Assembly: GCF_900110435.1 (NCBI RefSeq)
Contig: NZ_FODT01000006.1
Coordinates: 186,001-250,000 of the forward strand
Direction: 5' to 3'
DNA from: Rhodopseudomonas pseudopalustris
GTDB lineage: Bacteria; Pseudomonadota; Alphaproteobacteria; Rhizobiales; Xanthobacteraceae
Length of the DNA: 64,000 bases
Shown here piece after piece: positions 27,504-39,168 of the stretch (its first letter is position 1; every line of letters starts with the position of its first letter). The position numbers and the translations under genes are program-made. The notes beneath the pieces are model-generated. The model saw only the letters and a program-made list of their open reading frames with translations. It did not search any database and was not told the DNA's origin.

Positions 27504-28358
27504 TCAGTGTGCGCCGGCCATGGTCGAGGCACCGTGGCCCCAGACGTAGATGGAGACGAACAGAAACAGCCAGACCACGTCGACGAAGTGCCAGTACCAG
27601 GCGGCGAATTCGAAGCCGAGATGCTGGGTCGGAGTGAAGTGTCCCTTGGTGGCGCGGATCAGACAGACCAGCAGGAAGATGGTGCCGATCAGCACGTGGA
27701 AGCCGTGGAAGCCGGTCGCCATGAAGAAGGTGGCGCCATAGATGTTGCCGGCGAACGAGAAGCTCGCGTGGCTGTACTCATAGGCCTGCACGAAGCTGAA
27801 GGTGACGCCGAGCAGGATTGTCAGGATCAGCGCGTTCTTCAGCCCCTTGCGATCGTTGTTCAGCAGCGCATGATGCGCCCAGGTCACCGTGGTGCCCGAC
27901 GTCAGCAGGATCAGCGTGTTGAGCAGCGGCAAATGCCAGGGATCGAAGGTCTCGATGCCCTTCGGCGGCCAGACGCCGCCGAACAACGCCTCGCGGGTGG
28001 CGTGGACCGGGTCGCCGGGGAACAGCGCGGAGTTGAAGAACGCCCAGAACCAGGCGACGAAGAACATCACCTCAGAGGCAATGAACAGGATCATGCCGTA
28101 GCGGTGACTGATCTGCACCACGCGGGTGTGGTCGCCCTGGAACTCGGCCTCCTTGATCACGTCGCTCCACCAGCTCGCCATGGTGTAGAGCACGCCGATC
28201 ACGCCGACGCCGAACAGCATCGGCGCGCCCTGGAACATGTTGTGCATCCAGCCGATCGCACCCAGCGCCATGACAAAGGCCGATACCGAGCCGACGAACG
28301 GCCACGGGCTCGGATCGACCAGATGATAATCGTGACGTTTCGCGTGCGCGGTGGCCAT
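27504..28358 (-). CDS. ctaE: Cytochrome c oxidase subunit III
   Basis: 284 residues from [20 protein letters not shown], preceded by GGAGAG. Seven membrane helices; the hallmark segments are [18 protein letters not shown] and the C-terminal [18 protein letters not shown]. It stabilises the aa3 oxidase and its proton uptake. It equals coxC of Bradyrhizobium, in the expected place after coxF and ctaG. Confidence 0.96.
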   Translation of the reverse strand: MATAHAKRHDYHLVDPSPWPFVGSVSAFVMALGAIGWMHNMFQGAPMLFGVGVIGVLYTMASWWSDVIKEAEFQGDHTRVVQISHRYGMILFIASEVMFFVAWFWAFFNSALFPGDPVHATREALFGGVWPPKGIETFDPWHLPLLNTLILLTSGTTVTWAHHALLNNDRKGLKNALILTILLGVTFSFVQAYEYSHASFSFAGNIYGATFFMATGFHGFHVLIGTIFLLVCLIRATKGHFTPTQHLGFEFAAWYWHFVDVVWLFLFVSIYVWGHGASTMAGAH

Positions 28359-28438
28359 TGTCGTGCTCTCCATTGGCAGTGCCGGTGAGGTCTTGCCCAA
28401 GGCCACCCGACAGTCGTCTTGCAGCGTTTCCGTGTCGT

Positions 28439-29065
28439 TTATAAATTGCCCTTGCGCTGGTCCGGCTCGCCCGAAGCCAACGGCTTCGGCGGCGGCTCAC
28501 GCACGGGATAGAAGGTGTAGGACAGCGTGATGTTCTTGACGGTGTCGTTCTCATTGTCGGCGGCGAAGGCCGGGTCGACGTAGAACACAACCGGCATTTC
28601 GCGGGTCTCGCCGGCGGCGAGCGTCTGCTCGGTGAAACAGAAGCAATTGATCTTGGTGAAATAGGAGCCGACCGTCAGCGGCGTGACGTTGTAGGCCGCC
28701 TGCCCGGTGGTCGCGCGCTTCGATGTGTTGGTGACGCTGTAGTACACGGTCACGACCTGGCCGATCGCCACCTCGACCTCGCGTTGCTCTGGTTCGAACT
28801 TCCACGGCAGACCGTTGATGTTCGAATCGAACCGCACCGACACCTTGCGCGCCAGCGGCTCCGACGACGGCGCTGAGCCGGCCACCTGCGTCGTGCCGTT
28901 GAAGCCGGTGGTGCGGCAGAACCAGTCGTAGAACGGCACGGCTGCGAATGATGCGCCCACCATCAGCGCCACCACGAAGCCGCAGATCGACGCCACCGCC
29001 GCATCGCGCCCGAGACCGCGGCGAGGGGCCGGCTTCGGTAACGCGCTGGGCTGGACGTCCGGCAT
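28439..29065 (-). CDS. ctaG: Cytochrome c oxidase assembly protein, Cox11 family
   Basis: 208 residues from [15 protein letters not shown] lies about 10 bases upstream, so this ATG is preferred to the GTG at 29083 that overlaps coxF. One N-terminal membrane helix ([28 protein letters not shown], read in two parts) anchors a periplasmic copper domain with the CFCF motif ([12 protein letters not shown]). It delivers Cu to the CuB site of subunit I. Confidence 0.94.
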   Translation of the reverse strand: MPDVQPSALPKPAPRRGLGRDAAVASICGFVVALMVGASFAAVPFYDWFCRTTGFNGTTQVAGSAPSSEPLARKVSVRFDSNINGLPWKFEPEQREVEVAIGQVVTVYYSVTNTSKRATTGQAAYNVTPLTVGSYFTKINCFCFTEQTLAAGETREMPVVFYVDPAFAADNENDTVKNITLSYTFYPVREPPPKPLASGEPDQRKGNL

Positions 29066-29079
29066 CGCTGGTTTGCTCC

Positions 29080-29241
29080 TCACATCGGCCGTTGCAGCAC
29101 GATCGGTCCCTTGACCATGGTCACCGCGAAGAACAGCGCCACCAGCACGGCGAGCGCGAGCGCGATGGCGATCGAGCGTTCACGCTGGCGCTTCTTCTGC
29201 GCTTCGGTGAGAACGATCCCCGGTCTCCTCGGCTGGTCCAT
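29080..29241 (-). CDS. coxF: Small CoxF-like membrane protein
   Basis: A 53-residue gene. A basic head ([20 protein letters not shown]) precedes a single helix ([20 protein letters not shown]) and a short tail ending LQRPM. It starts 12 bp after ctaB and its stop overlaps the alternative ctaG GTG. Position and size match coxF of the Bradyrhizobium coxBAEFC operon, a small protein linked to oxidase expression or assembly whose mechanism is not established. Confidence 0.82.
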   Translation of the reverse strand: MDQPRRPGIVLTEAQKKRQRERSIAIALALAVLVALFFAVTMVKGPIVLQRPM

Positions 29242-29253
29242 TGCAAGACCTCC

Positions 29254-30195
29254 TCAGGCGAACAACTGCCACACGGCCTTCGCGACGACCTCGATCAACA
29301 GGATCGAGAACAGCGCGAACAGATACAGGATCGAGAACTTGAACAGATTGCGCGTCGCCCGCAGCGCGGCGCTGCCGCTGCGATGGCGATACACCCGAAT
29401 GGCGAGCACCAGCATCCAGCCGCCGAGCGCCAGCGAGGCGATGCCGTACACCGCGTCGAAATAGCCGAGCGGCCACGGCGCTGCGGCGACCGCGACCAGC
29501 ACGACGGTGTAGAGCAGGATCTGCAGCCTCGTGTGATCGGGACCTGCGACCACCGGCAGCATCGGCACGCCGGCGCGGGCGTAGTCGTCGTTACGGAACA
29601 GCGCCAGCGCCCAGAAGTGCGGCGGCGTCCAGAAAAAGATGATCGCGAACAACAGCAGCGGCTCAACCGCGAGCGAGCCGGTGACCGCGGCCCAGGCCAC
29701 CACCGGCGGCAACGCGCCGGCGGCGCCGCCGATCACGATGTTCTGCGCGGTCGATCGCTTCAGCCACATCGTGTAGATCACGACGTAGAAGAAGATGGTG
29801 AAGGCGAGCAGCGCCGCGGCGATCCAATTGACCAGTACGCCGAGCGTGACCACCGAGAAGAACGACAGCGTCATGCCGAAGGTCAGCGCTTCGGGCCGGG
29901 TAACGCGGCCGCGCGGGATCGGCCGGTTCGCGGTGCGCGTCATCAGCGCGTCGATATCGTTTTCGTACCACATGTTCAGCGCGCCGGCGGCGCCACCGCC
30001 GACGGCGATGCACAGCATCGCGGTGACTGCCAGCACCGGATGGAAGTCGCCCGGGGCCAGCAGCATACCGACCAGCGCAGTGAACACCACCAGCGACATC
30101 ACCCGCGGCTTCAACAGCGCGACGTAGTCGGCGACTCCGGCCTCGGAGATGCGGGGCGCGGCGAGATCGATCTGGTTGGTGTCGATGACCGACAA
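29254..30195 (-). CDS. ctaB: Protoheme IX farnesyltransferase (haem O synthase)
   Basis: 313 residues, UbiA-type polyprenyltransferase with about nine helices. The Asp-rich motif is [19 protein letters not shown], and the second conserved region [13 protein letters not shown]. It adds a farnesyl group to haem b, making haem O for later conversion to haem a. It lies between ctaD and coxF, as coxE in Bradyrhizobium. Confidence 0.96.
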   Translation of the reverse strand: MSVIDTNQIDLAAPRISEAGVADYVALLKPRVMSLVVFTALVGMLLAPGDFHPVLAVTAMLCIAVGGGAAGALNMWYENDIDALMTRTANRPIPRGRVTRPEALTFGMTLSFFSVVTLGVLVNWIAAALLAFTIFFYVVIYTMWLKRSTAQNIVIGGAAGALPPVVAWAAVTGSLAVEPLLLFAIIFFWTPPHFWALALFRNDDYARAGVPMLPVVAGPDHTRLQILLYTVVLVAVAAAPWPLGYFDAVYGIASLALGGWMLVLAIRVYRHRSGSAALRATRNLFKFSILYLFALFSILLIEVVAKAVWQLFA

Positions 30196-30268
30196 TTCGA
30201 AACCTCTGTTGTTTGAGCCGCATCCGCCGGCGGATGAACCCCGGCGGATGCTCGTTGTCGCAATAGCC

Positions 30269-32817
<2,549 letters not shown>

Positions 32818-33215
32818 GCCGCCTCGCTCCCCTATGCGTTTTGAGGGCTAAGCCGCTTGTGCGGAGCGCCCTTTTTCATTCCGAAGGGGATGCGACGCAT
32901 CCCCTTTAAGAATGCTTCTCATTCCCTCTCTCAAACCACAATTCGCATGTACCTGCAATGCAGTATTGTACATTCGTAGGGCCCTCGCGGAGGTTTGTCC
33001 GTGAGCCGAAAATCGTTGCGGTTCAGGCGCATCTTGTGGTGCCCGGATAATGTGAACTGAGCTTGACAGCCGCACACGTCGTTGTAGGCACAGCGGGCAA
33101 ACTTCACGGGACCCTGATTCGCCGGCGTCCGATGCCGCCTTTATGGTGCCGTCATTGCCGGATCAGTCGGAGGCCTGTGACCAAACATGCCGTCCCTGCC
33201 TTGAAAGCGATCCAG
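32818..33215. other. Divergent intergenic region, ctaC / IalB
   Basis: About 400 bp with promoters for the aa3 oxidase operon and the IalB gene. One strong hairpin is seen (32884-32906). No gene was found; open frames here lack start signals and family features. Confidence 0.6.
32884..32906. other. Hairpin in the ctaC leader region
   Basis: AAGGGGATGC, loop GAC, GCATCCCCTT: a perfect 10-bp stem 67 bp upstream of the ctaC start. It could be an operator or an RNA hairpin acting on the oxidase transcript; no family is recognised. Confidence 0.7.
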
Positions 33216-33776
33216 ATGGGCCCAGCCGAACTTTCGCCGATGCTTGCCTCATGCCGCCGCCTTGCGCGCAGGAGCGGCGCCCGGCTGGTGCTGGCCGGAG
33301 CGATGGCGATCGCGCTGTCGTTCGGGTGGAGCGACCGCGCCGATGCGCAGGGCGCCGTGCGTTCGGTGCATGGCGACTGGCAGATCCGTTGCGACACCCC
33401 GCCCGGCGCCAAGGCCGAGCAATGCGCGCTGATCCAGAGCGTGGTTGCGGAGGACCGCTCCAATGCCGGCCTCACCGTCATCATCCTCAAGACCGCCGAT
33501 CAGAAGAGCAAGCTGATGCGCGTGGTCGCGCCGCTCGGCGTGCTGCTGCCGTCGGGCCTGGGGCTGAAGCTCGACAATGTCGACGTCGGCCGCGCCGGCT
33601 TCGTCCGCTGCCTGCCGAACGGCTGCGTCGCCGAAGTGGTGATGGACGACAAGCTGCTCGGCCAGCTCCGCACCGCCAAGACCGCGACCTTCATCATCTT
33701 CGAGACGCCGGAAGAAGGCATCGGCTTCCCGCTGAGCCTCAACGGCATCGGCGAGGGTTACGACAAGCTGCCGTAG
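33216..33776 (+). CDS. Invasion-associated locus B (IalB) family protein
   Basis: 186 residues from MGPAELSPML, with a signal peptide (LVLAGAMAIALSFGWSDRADAQG). The mature domain has the IalB pattern: HGDWQIRCDTPPG, a second Cys in AEQCALIQS, and a Cys pair in GFVRCLPNGCVAEVV, probably two disulphides. IalB was named from Bartonella erythrocyte invasion, but relatives are widespread in free-living Rhizobiales with unknown periplasmic roles. An ATG at 33240 is an alternative start. Confidence 0.85.
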   Translation: MGPAELSPMLASCRRLARRSGARLVLAGAMAIALSFGWSDRADAQGAVRSVHGDWQIRCDTPPGAKAEQCALIQSVVAEDRSNAGLTVIILKTADQKSKLMRVVAPLGVLLPSGLGLKLDNVDVGRAGFVRCLPNGCVAEVVMDDKLLGQLRTAKTATFIIFETPEEGIGFPLSLNGIGEGYDKLP

Positions 33777-34019
33777 TCGCCTTTCCGTCAGATCCCGCAG
33801 TTCAACGAAATGCGGCGGCACGGGTTATCCCGGCTGCCCGTTTTGTCATGCGTCCGTGACGAAAGACGCGGTTACGCGACATCGATTCTTTTTCGACTGA
33901 CGGATCGATATCCTTCGATCGGTTGAAGATGGCGGGCGCAGCTCTGGCTTATGCCATCCCCTCGCAGAGTGCCCGCAGAGCGCTTATGTTGATCACCAGC
34001 CAACAGTGGAACAGATCAC

Positions 34020-35447
34020 ATGACCAGCCTTGCCCAGACCTCCCTGCTCGACCGCGCCAATCTCGATCGCGACGACGTCCGGCGCGAGATCGCCCGCGGG
34101 CTTGCGGGGGCGGACGATGGCGAGCTGTATCTCGAATACAGCCAGACCGAGGCCTTGGCCTTCGACAACGGCCGGCTGAAACAGGCGACCTATGACACCG
34201 CGCAGGGGTTTGGCCTGCGCGCGGTGAAGGACGACGCGGTCGGCTACGCGCATTCCTCCGACGTGTCGCTGCCGGCGCTGATCCGCGCCGCCGATGCGGT
34301 GGCGGCGGTGCGCGGCGATTACAGCGGCAGCTTCGCGGCCGCGCCGGCGCATACCAATGTCCGGCTGTATGGCGACGGTAATCCGCTCGATGCGCCGGGC
34401 TTCGAGGCCAAGGTCAAGCTGCTCGCCGAGATCGACGCCTATATCCGCGACAAGGACCCGCGGGTGCGGCAGGTGTCGGTGTCGGTCGGCGCGACCTGGC
34501 AGGTGGTCGAGATCCATCGTCCCGATGGCGAGAGCTATCGCGATGTCCGCCCCCTGGTGCGGGTCAACGTCTCGGTGGTCGCCGGCCAAGGCGACCGGCA
34601 GGAGAGCGGCAGCAAGGGCTATGGCGGCCGCGAGCCCTATGCGCGTTTCATCGAGACCAAGGCGTGGCGCGAGGCCGCCGACGGCGCGCTGCGTGAGGCG
34701 CTGGTCAATCTGGAATCGGTGCCGGCGCCGGCCGGCGAGATGGACGTGGTGCTCGGCCCCGGCTGGCCGGGCGTGATGCTGCATGAAGCGGTCGGCCACG
34801 GCCTCGAGGGCGATTTCAATCGCAAGCAGACTTCGGCCTTTGCCGGCCTGCTCGGCCAGCAGGTGGCGGCCAAGGGCGTCACCGTGGTAGACGACGGCAC
34901 CATCTCGGCGCGGCGCGGCTCGCTGTCGATCGACGACGAGGGCACGCCCACCAGCCGCACCGTGCTGATCGAGGACGGCGTGCTGACCGGCTACATGCAG
35001 GACCGCCAGAACGCACGGCTGATGAAGATGCAGCCGACCGGCAACGGCCGCCGTCAGTCTTACGCCCATGTGCCGATGCCGCGGATGACCAACACTTACA
35101 TGCTCGCAGGTCAGCGCGACCCGGCCGAGATCATCGCGTCGGTGAAAAACGGCATCTATGCCGCGAATTTCGGCGGCGGTCAGGTCGACATCACCTCAGG
35201 CAAATACGTGTTCCAGTGCACCGAGGCCTACAAGATCGAGAACGGCAAGATCGGCGCGCCGCTGAAGGGTGCGATGCTGATCGGCAACGGCCCCACCGAT
35301 CTGCACCGCATCTCGATGATCGGCAACGACCTGCAGCTCGACTCCGGCATCGGCACCTGCGGCAAGAACGGCCAGGGCGTCCCGGTCGGCGTCGGCCAAC
35401 CGACGCTGCGGATGGACAGGATCACGGTCGGCGGCACCGGCGGATAG
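34020..35447 (+). CDS. tldD: Metalloprotease TldD
   Basis: 475 residues, PmbA/TldD family. The zinc motif HEAVGHGLEGD is seen at about residues 257-267. It forms a heterodimer with TldE/PmbA that degrades unfolded peptides and matures microcin-like substrates; the partner is not in the window. In Rhizobiales tldD often lies next to cytochrome oxidase genes, as here, possibly by chance. The ATG is 242 bp past the IalB stop, so a separate promoter is likely. Confidence 0.93.
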   Translation: MTSLAQTSLLDRANLDRDDVRREIARGLAGADDGELYLEYSQTEALAFDNGRLKQATYDTAQGFGLRAVKDDAVGYAHSSDVSLPALIRAADAVAAVRGDYSGSFAAAPAHTNVRLYGDGNPLDAPGFEAKVKLLAEIDAYIRDKDPRVRQVSVSVGATWQVVEIHRPDGESYRDVRPLVRVNVSVVAGQGDRQESGSKGYGGREPYARFIETKAWREAADGALREALVNLESVPAPAGEMDVVLGPGWPGVMLHEAVGHGLEGDFNRKQTSAFAGLLGQQVAAKGVTVVDDGTISARRGSLSIDDEGTPTSRTVLIEDGVLTGYMQDRQNARLMKMQPTGNGRRQSYAHVPMPRMTNTYMLAGQRDPAEIIASVKNGIYAANFGGGQVDITSGKYVFQCTEAYKIENGKIGAPLKGAMLIGNGPTDLHRISMIGNDLQLDSGIGTCGKNGQGVPVGVGQPTLRMDRITVGGTGG

Positions 35448-35526
35448 CGCATGATAACGCGCCATCCTATGCGGGCTTGACCCAATATTCCGGCGCGCGA
35501 AAGTCACCGGCGCGGGATGCGCCGTG

Positions 35527-36081
35527 CTACCGCACCACGCCTGAGAAAAACCCCGGCTTGCGCTGCGGCGGCTTGATCTGGTTTTTCAGGAAACACCGCG
35601 CGTTGCGGCCGACATAGCCCGGCCGCGCATAGGTCCAGGCGCGGCATTTGTTGTCCTGCTCGCAGGCCGCCTTGCAGGCATCGTCGGCTTCGTTGGCCTT
35701 CAGCTCGAAATTGCGGTAGTCGCCGCCGAACCGATCGATCGACGCCTCGATCGAGCCGTTGCGCGGCTCCAGGACGCCGGCCCCGCGCACGCCTGAGACA
35801 CAGCAATTGCTCGGGCTGCGCTGCGGCACGCTGCTCTTCAGCCAACAGAATGCGCCGTCTTCCGGCGCTTGCGGATAGGCGAAGGTCCATGACCGGCAGC
35901 GGCGATCGCGCTCGCACATCAGCGCACAGTCGGCGGGATCGTTGCTCGACACCTTCGCACGCAGATAGTCGGCCCCCGGCCGGTCGAAATTGGCCTGGGC
36001 CTGCGCCACGCGCGGCGCCAGCGCCGCCGCAGCCAAGGCGAGCACGAATAACCATGCCCTGACCGAGCCGCCTCGCCGCAT
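35527..36081 (-). CDS. Exported protein with two PAN/apple domains
   Basis: 184 residues. A signal peptide (AWLFVLALAAAALAPRVAQAQ) is followed by two related PAN_4-type domains. The first is at about residues 30-90 (DCALMCERDRRCRSWTFAYP...CWLKSS), the second about 110-170 (CKAACEQDNKCRAWTYARP...CFLKNQ). Each has the paired Cys of the fold. PAN domains bind protein or sugar ligands outside the cytoplasm; the ligand is unknown. It is convergent with tldD. Confidence 0.87.
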   Translation of the reverse strand: MRRGGSVRAWLFVLALAAAALAPRVAQAQANFDRPGADYLRAKVSSNDPADCALMCERDRRCRSWTFAYPQAPEDGAFCWLKSSVPQRSPSNCCVSGVRGAGVLEPRNGSIEASIDRFGGDYRNFELKANEADDACKAACEQDNKCRAWTYARPGYVGRNARCFLKNQIKPPQRKPGFFSGVVR

Positions 36082-36220
36082 TCACGCTCGCTTTCGAGTT
36101 AGGCCCTGGTTCCCGTCGAGGGCGCACCAAAATGGGGAGCCCGGGCCGCCGCACCAAAACGGCATCTGACGGTGATCTACCTGTACGAGCGATGAACGGC
36201 GATCGGCCGCGGCGCGATCC

Positions 36221-37591
36221 TCAGAATGCGTATTCGTCGTAGGCCGGTTCGACCGAGCCGCGCCAGGCGCCGTCGAACTTCTCCAGCATCTCCTCCGCCG
36301 GCGTCCGGCCCGCGTCGAGGATCTGATCGAGCGCCGCGAGGTGCCGCGTTTCATCATGGCCGAAGCCATCGATTCGGCCGCGACGGCGCAACCCGGCATG
36401 GGCCAGCACCAGACATTCCCGGGCGATCTCGAACAAGAAGCGGTTGCCGATTCGGGCTTTGAAGCCGAGCCGCGGCACGTCGTCGCGCAGCGCCTGCCGC
36501 TCCGACGCATCCCAGCCTTTGACGATCTCCCAGGCCGCGTCGAGGCTGGTGTCGTCGTACAGCAGCCCGACCCAGAACGCCGGCAGCGCCGGCAGCCGGC
36601 CCCACGGCACGCCATCGGCGCCGCGCATCTCGAGATAGCGCTTCAGCCGCACCTCGGGGAAAATCGTCGACAGATGATTGGCCCAGTCCGACAGCGTCGG
36701 CCGCTCGCCGGGCAGCTTCTGGTTCTTGCCGTCGAAGAAATCGCGGAACGACGAGCCGGAGACGTCGATGTACTGGTCGCCGCGCTTGACGAAATACATC
36801 GGCACGTCGAGCGCGTAGTCGACCCAGCGCTCGAACCCCATGCCGTCCTCGAACGCCCATGGGATCATGCCGGAGCGAGCATTGTCGGTGTCGCGCCAGA
36901 TTTCAGAGCGGAACGACAGAAAGCCGTTCGGCTTGCCTTCGGTGAACGGCGAATTGGCGAACAACGCGGTCGCCACCGGCTGCAGCGCCACCGACACCCG
37001 CAGCTTCTTGACCATGTCGGCTTCGGACGAGAAGTCGAGATTGGTCTGCACCGTGCAGGTCCGGTACATCATGTCGAGGCCGTAGCTGCCGACCTTCGGC
37101 ATGTAGTTGGTCATGATCTTGTAGCGGCCCTTCGGCATCACCGGAATGTCCTCGCGCGACCAGGACGGCGTCATGCCGAGGCCGAGGAAGCCGATGCCGA
37201 GCGGCGTCGCGACTTCGCGCACCTGCGCCAGATGCGCCATCAGCTCGGCGTGGGTCTGGTGCACATTGTCGAGCGGCGCGCCGGACAGTTCGAACTGGCC
37301 GCCGGGCTCGAGCGAAATCGCCCCGCCGCCGGTGACGTCGTGCAGCCCGATGATGTGCGGGCCCTCCATGATCGGCTCCCAGCCGAGCAGGAGCTGCATG
37401 CCCTCGAGCAGCGCGCCGATGCCGCGCGCGCCCGCGTAGGGCACCGGGTGATGTCCCTCGAGCGTGAACGGCGTCTTCTCGTGTTCGGTGCCGATCCGGA
37501 ATTCCGACGGCGGCTTGACGCCCGCTTCGATCCACCCGACGAGTTCGTCGCGCGAGTTCAGCGGCGTCATATCGATCTGGTCACGCGCCAT
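36221..37591 (-). CDS. gshA: Glutamate-cysteine ligase (proteobacterial/plant type)
   Basis: 456 residues from MARDQIDMTPLNSRDEL. GCS2-family signatures are FRIGTEHEKTPF near the N-terminus, EGPHIIGLHDVTGGGAISLEPGGQ, and NGFLSFRSEIWRDTD. It makes gamma-glutamylcysteine, the first step of glutathione synthesis. Like plant enzymes it may be redox-controlled by disulphide, though not readable here. Two genes later lies a glutathione transferase, but on the other strand. Confidence 0.95.
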   Translation of the reverse strand: MARDQIDMTPLNSRDELVGWIEAGVKPPSEFRIGTEHEKTPFTLEGHHPVPYAGARGIGALLEGMQLLLGWEPIMEGPHIIGLHDVTGGGAISLEPGGQFELSGAPLDNVHQTHAELMAHLAQVREVATPLGIGFLGLGMTPSWSREDIPVMPKGRYKIMTNYMPKVGSYGLDMMYRTCTVQTNLDFSSEADMVKKLRVSVALQPVATALFANSPFTEGKPNGFLSFRSEIWRDTDNARSGMIPWAFEDGMGFERWVDYALDVPMYFVKRGDQYIDVSGSSFRDFFDGKNQKLPGERPTLSDWANHLSTIFPEVRLKRYLEMRGADGVPWGRLPALPAFWVGLLYDDTSLDAAWEIVKGWDASERQALRDDVPRLGFKARIGNRFLFEIARECLVLAHAGLRRRGRIDGFGHDETRHLAALDQILDAGRTPAEEMLEKFDGAWRGSVEPAYDEYAF

Positions 37592-37684
37592 GAGAGTTCC
37601 GGAAGCAGCGCGCGGGGATGGGATGCGCAGGGGGACGGGAGCCGCGGGTCGAAACAACCGCGAGCGGGAGGGGTGAGCTGTGTA

Positions 37685-38188
37685 TCATCGCGCAGCCGCG
37701 GTGTCTCGGGGGGGCGGCGCGGCCGCCGTCCCGTCGCAGGAACAGCCAAGCCGGTCGAGCAGCCCGCATAACCGCACCGCGTCGGCGTCGGACAATTTCG
37801 AGCCGACGTGTTTTTCGATCGCCGCAGAATAGGCGGCCCACATTGTTTTCTGCAACTCGCGTCCAGCCTCGGTGATTTCCACGAACAGGCCGCGTTTGTC
37901 CATCTCGCATTCCCGCCGCGCCGCCAGCCCCTCGTCGACCAGCCGATCGATCAGGCGCGATGTGGAATACTGCGGAATCAGCATCTGTTTTTCGAGCTCG
38001 ACCGGACGCATCTCGCCACCCGGCGCGCGCGACAATTCGAGCAGCGCGTCGTACCAGGCGAGCGGCGGGAAGCCGGCCTTTTTCAGATCCAGCTCGACAG
38101 CATCCAGCACACGGCTGCGGACCCGCATCAGACGGACCCAGGCGGCGGTCGCTTCGGTCGACGGCTTGCGTTTCATCGCCCCATCCAT
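37685..38188 (-). CDS. MarR-family transcriptional regulator
   Basis: About 167 residues from MDGAMKRKPS. The winged helix is visible: LELSRAPGGEMRPVELE, then the recognition region QYSTSRLIDRLVDEGLAARREC and wing DKRGLFVEITEAG. The C-terminal tail has a short CSC motif and an Ala/Pro-rich end. It is divergent from a glutathione transferase across a region with two matching 12-bp palindromes, so it likely represses itself and the transferase, released by an electrophile or phenolic ligand. Confidence 0.9.
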   Translation of the reverse strand: MDGAMKRKPSTEATAAWVRLMRVRSRVLDAVELDLKKAGFPPLAWYDALLELSRAPGGEMRPVELEKQMLIPQYSTSRLIDRLVDEGLAARRECEMDKRGLFVEITEAGRELQKTMWAAYSAAIEKHVGSKLSDADAVRLCGLLDRLGCSCDGTAAAPPPRDTAAAR

Positions 38189-38214
38189 CGTGCGCCGCGA
38201 ATGTAGCGCACTGT

Positions 38215-38226
38215 ATGCAGCTGCAT
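38215..38226. promoter_or_regulatory. MarR operator candidate 1
   Basis: ATGCAGCTGCAT, a perfect 12-bp palindrome between the divergent marR-like and gst genes. Confidence 0.7.
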
Positions 38227-38242
38227 CAATATTGACTCTTCC

Positions 38243-38254
38243 ATGCAGCCGCAT
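38243..38254. promoter_or_regulatory. MarR operator candidate 2
   Basis: ATGCAGCCGCAT, one mismatch from candidate 1 and 28 bp away (start to start), nearer the gst gene. The pair could bind two dimers. Confidence 0.65.
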
Positions 38255-38303
38255 TTAATCGCGCCGGTAAGTTTTTCCAATGATCTTTCAGGAGGAATCG
38301 TCG

Positions 38304-38918
38304 ATGAAGCTTTATTATTCACCCGGAGCGTGTTCGCTCTCGCCGCATATTGCGCTCAGCGAATCCGGCCTGCCGTTTGAACTGGTCAAGGTCGACATCC
38401 GGGCGAAGAAGCTGGAAAACGGCGACGACTACACCCAGATCAATCCCAAGGGATCGGTCCCGGCGCTCGGTCTCGACGACGGCGGCGTGCTGACCGAAGG
38501 CCCGGCGATCGTGCAGATGATCGCCGACAAGGTGGGCGGCGGTAAACTCGCACCCGAGAACGGCACGGCCGAGCGCTATCGGCTGCAGGAATGGCTGAAT
38601 TTCATTTCCACCGACCTGCACAAGAGCTTCGGCCCGCTGTTCTCCCCGGTGCTCGGCGACGAAGCCAAGACTTTCTTCAAGGACCGCATCGCAAAATATT
38701 TTGCCTATGCCGACAAGCAGCTCGCCGGAAAGGATTACCTGATGGGCTCGCAGTTCACGGTGGCGGACGGCTATCTGTTCGTGATCCTGACCTGGGCCGA
38801 CCGGATGAAGATCGACATGTCGACCTTCGCCAATCTCGCCGCCTTCAAGGCCCGCGTCGCCGCACGGCCGAAGGTGCAGGATGCGCTGCGGAGCGAAGGG
38901 TTGCTGCAGAAGGCGTAA
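38304..38918 (+). CDS. gstA: Glutathione S-transferase, beta class
   Basis: 204 residues from MKLYYSPGACSLSPH, preceded by a strong AGGAGG site. The catalytic Cys10 in PGACSLSPH marks the bacterial beta class. The Pro in GSVPALGLDDG and Glu-Gly-Pro (TEGPAIVQ) of the glutathione site are present, and the C-terminal helical domain includes FTVADGYLFVILTW. It conjugates or reduces electrophiles with glutathione. It is divergent from a MarR regulator and followed by a terminator. Confidence 0.93.
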   Translation: MKLYYSPGACSLSPHIALSESGLPFELVKVDIRAKKLENGDDYTQINPKGSVPALGLDDGGVLTEGPAIVQMIADKVGGGKLAPENGTAERYRLQEWLNFISTDLHKSFGPLFSPVLGDEAKTFFKDRIAKYFAYADKQLAGKDYLMGSQFTVADGYLFVILTWADRMKIDMSTFANLAAFKARVAARPKVQDALRSEGLLQKA

Positions 38919-38943
38919 CGAACCGCCTGGTGCTGAAACAAAG

Positions 38944-38976
38944 AAGGGCCGGATCGCGATGATCCGGCCCTTGTTG
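38944..38976 (+). terminator. Terminator of the gst gene
   Basis: AAGGGCCGGATC, loop GCGAT, GATCCGGCCCTT followed by a T-rich stretch. Confidence 0.9.
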
Positions 38977-39022
38977 TTTGTAACCGTAGAGAGACGTGGC
39001 CTCGCCGCAGCGGCAGCGCACA

Positions 39023-39147
39023 CCTCTCCCGCTTGCGGGAGAGGTCGACGCGCGAAGCGCGGCGGGTGAGGGCACTCCGCCCCGCGAGTCGCTGAGTCAG
39101 TGCTCGGGGCGCCCTCACCCCAACCCTCTCCCGCAAGCGGGAGAGGG
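39023..39147. repeat. Palindromic element, intergenic copy before fadB-like gene end
   Basis: CCTCTCCCGCTTGCGGGAGA at the left and CCCTCTCCCGCAAGCGGGAG at the right, with GGGTGAGGGC and CCCTCACCCCAACC core segments. Almost identical in layout to 21645-21770. Confidence 0.92.
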
Positions 39148-39168
39148 AGCGCTCTGTGCTCGGGGTGA

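Noticed and set aside
34020-35447. Functional link of tldD with the neighbouring oxidase operon
   Set aside because: Strand and spacing show independent transcription, and no sequence feature supports a shared role.
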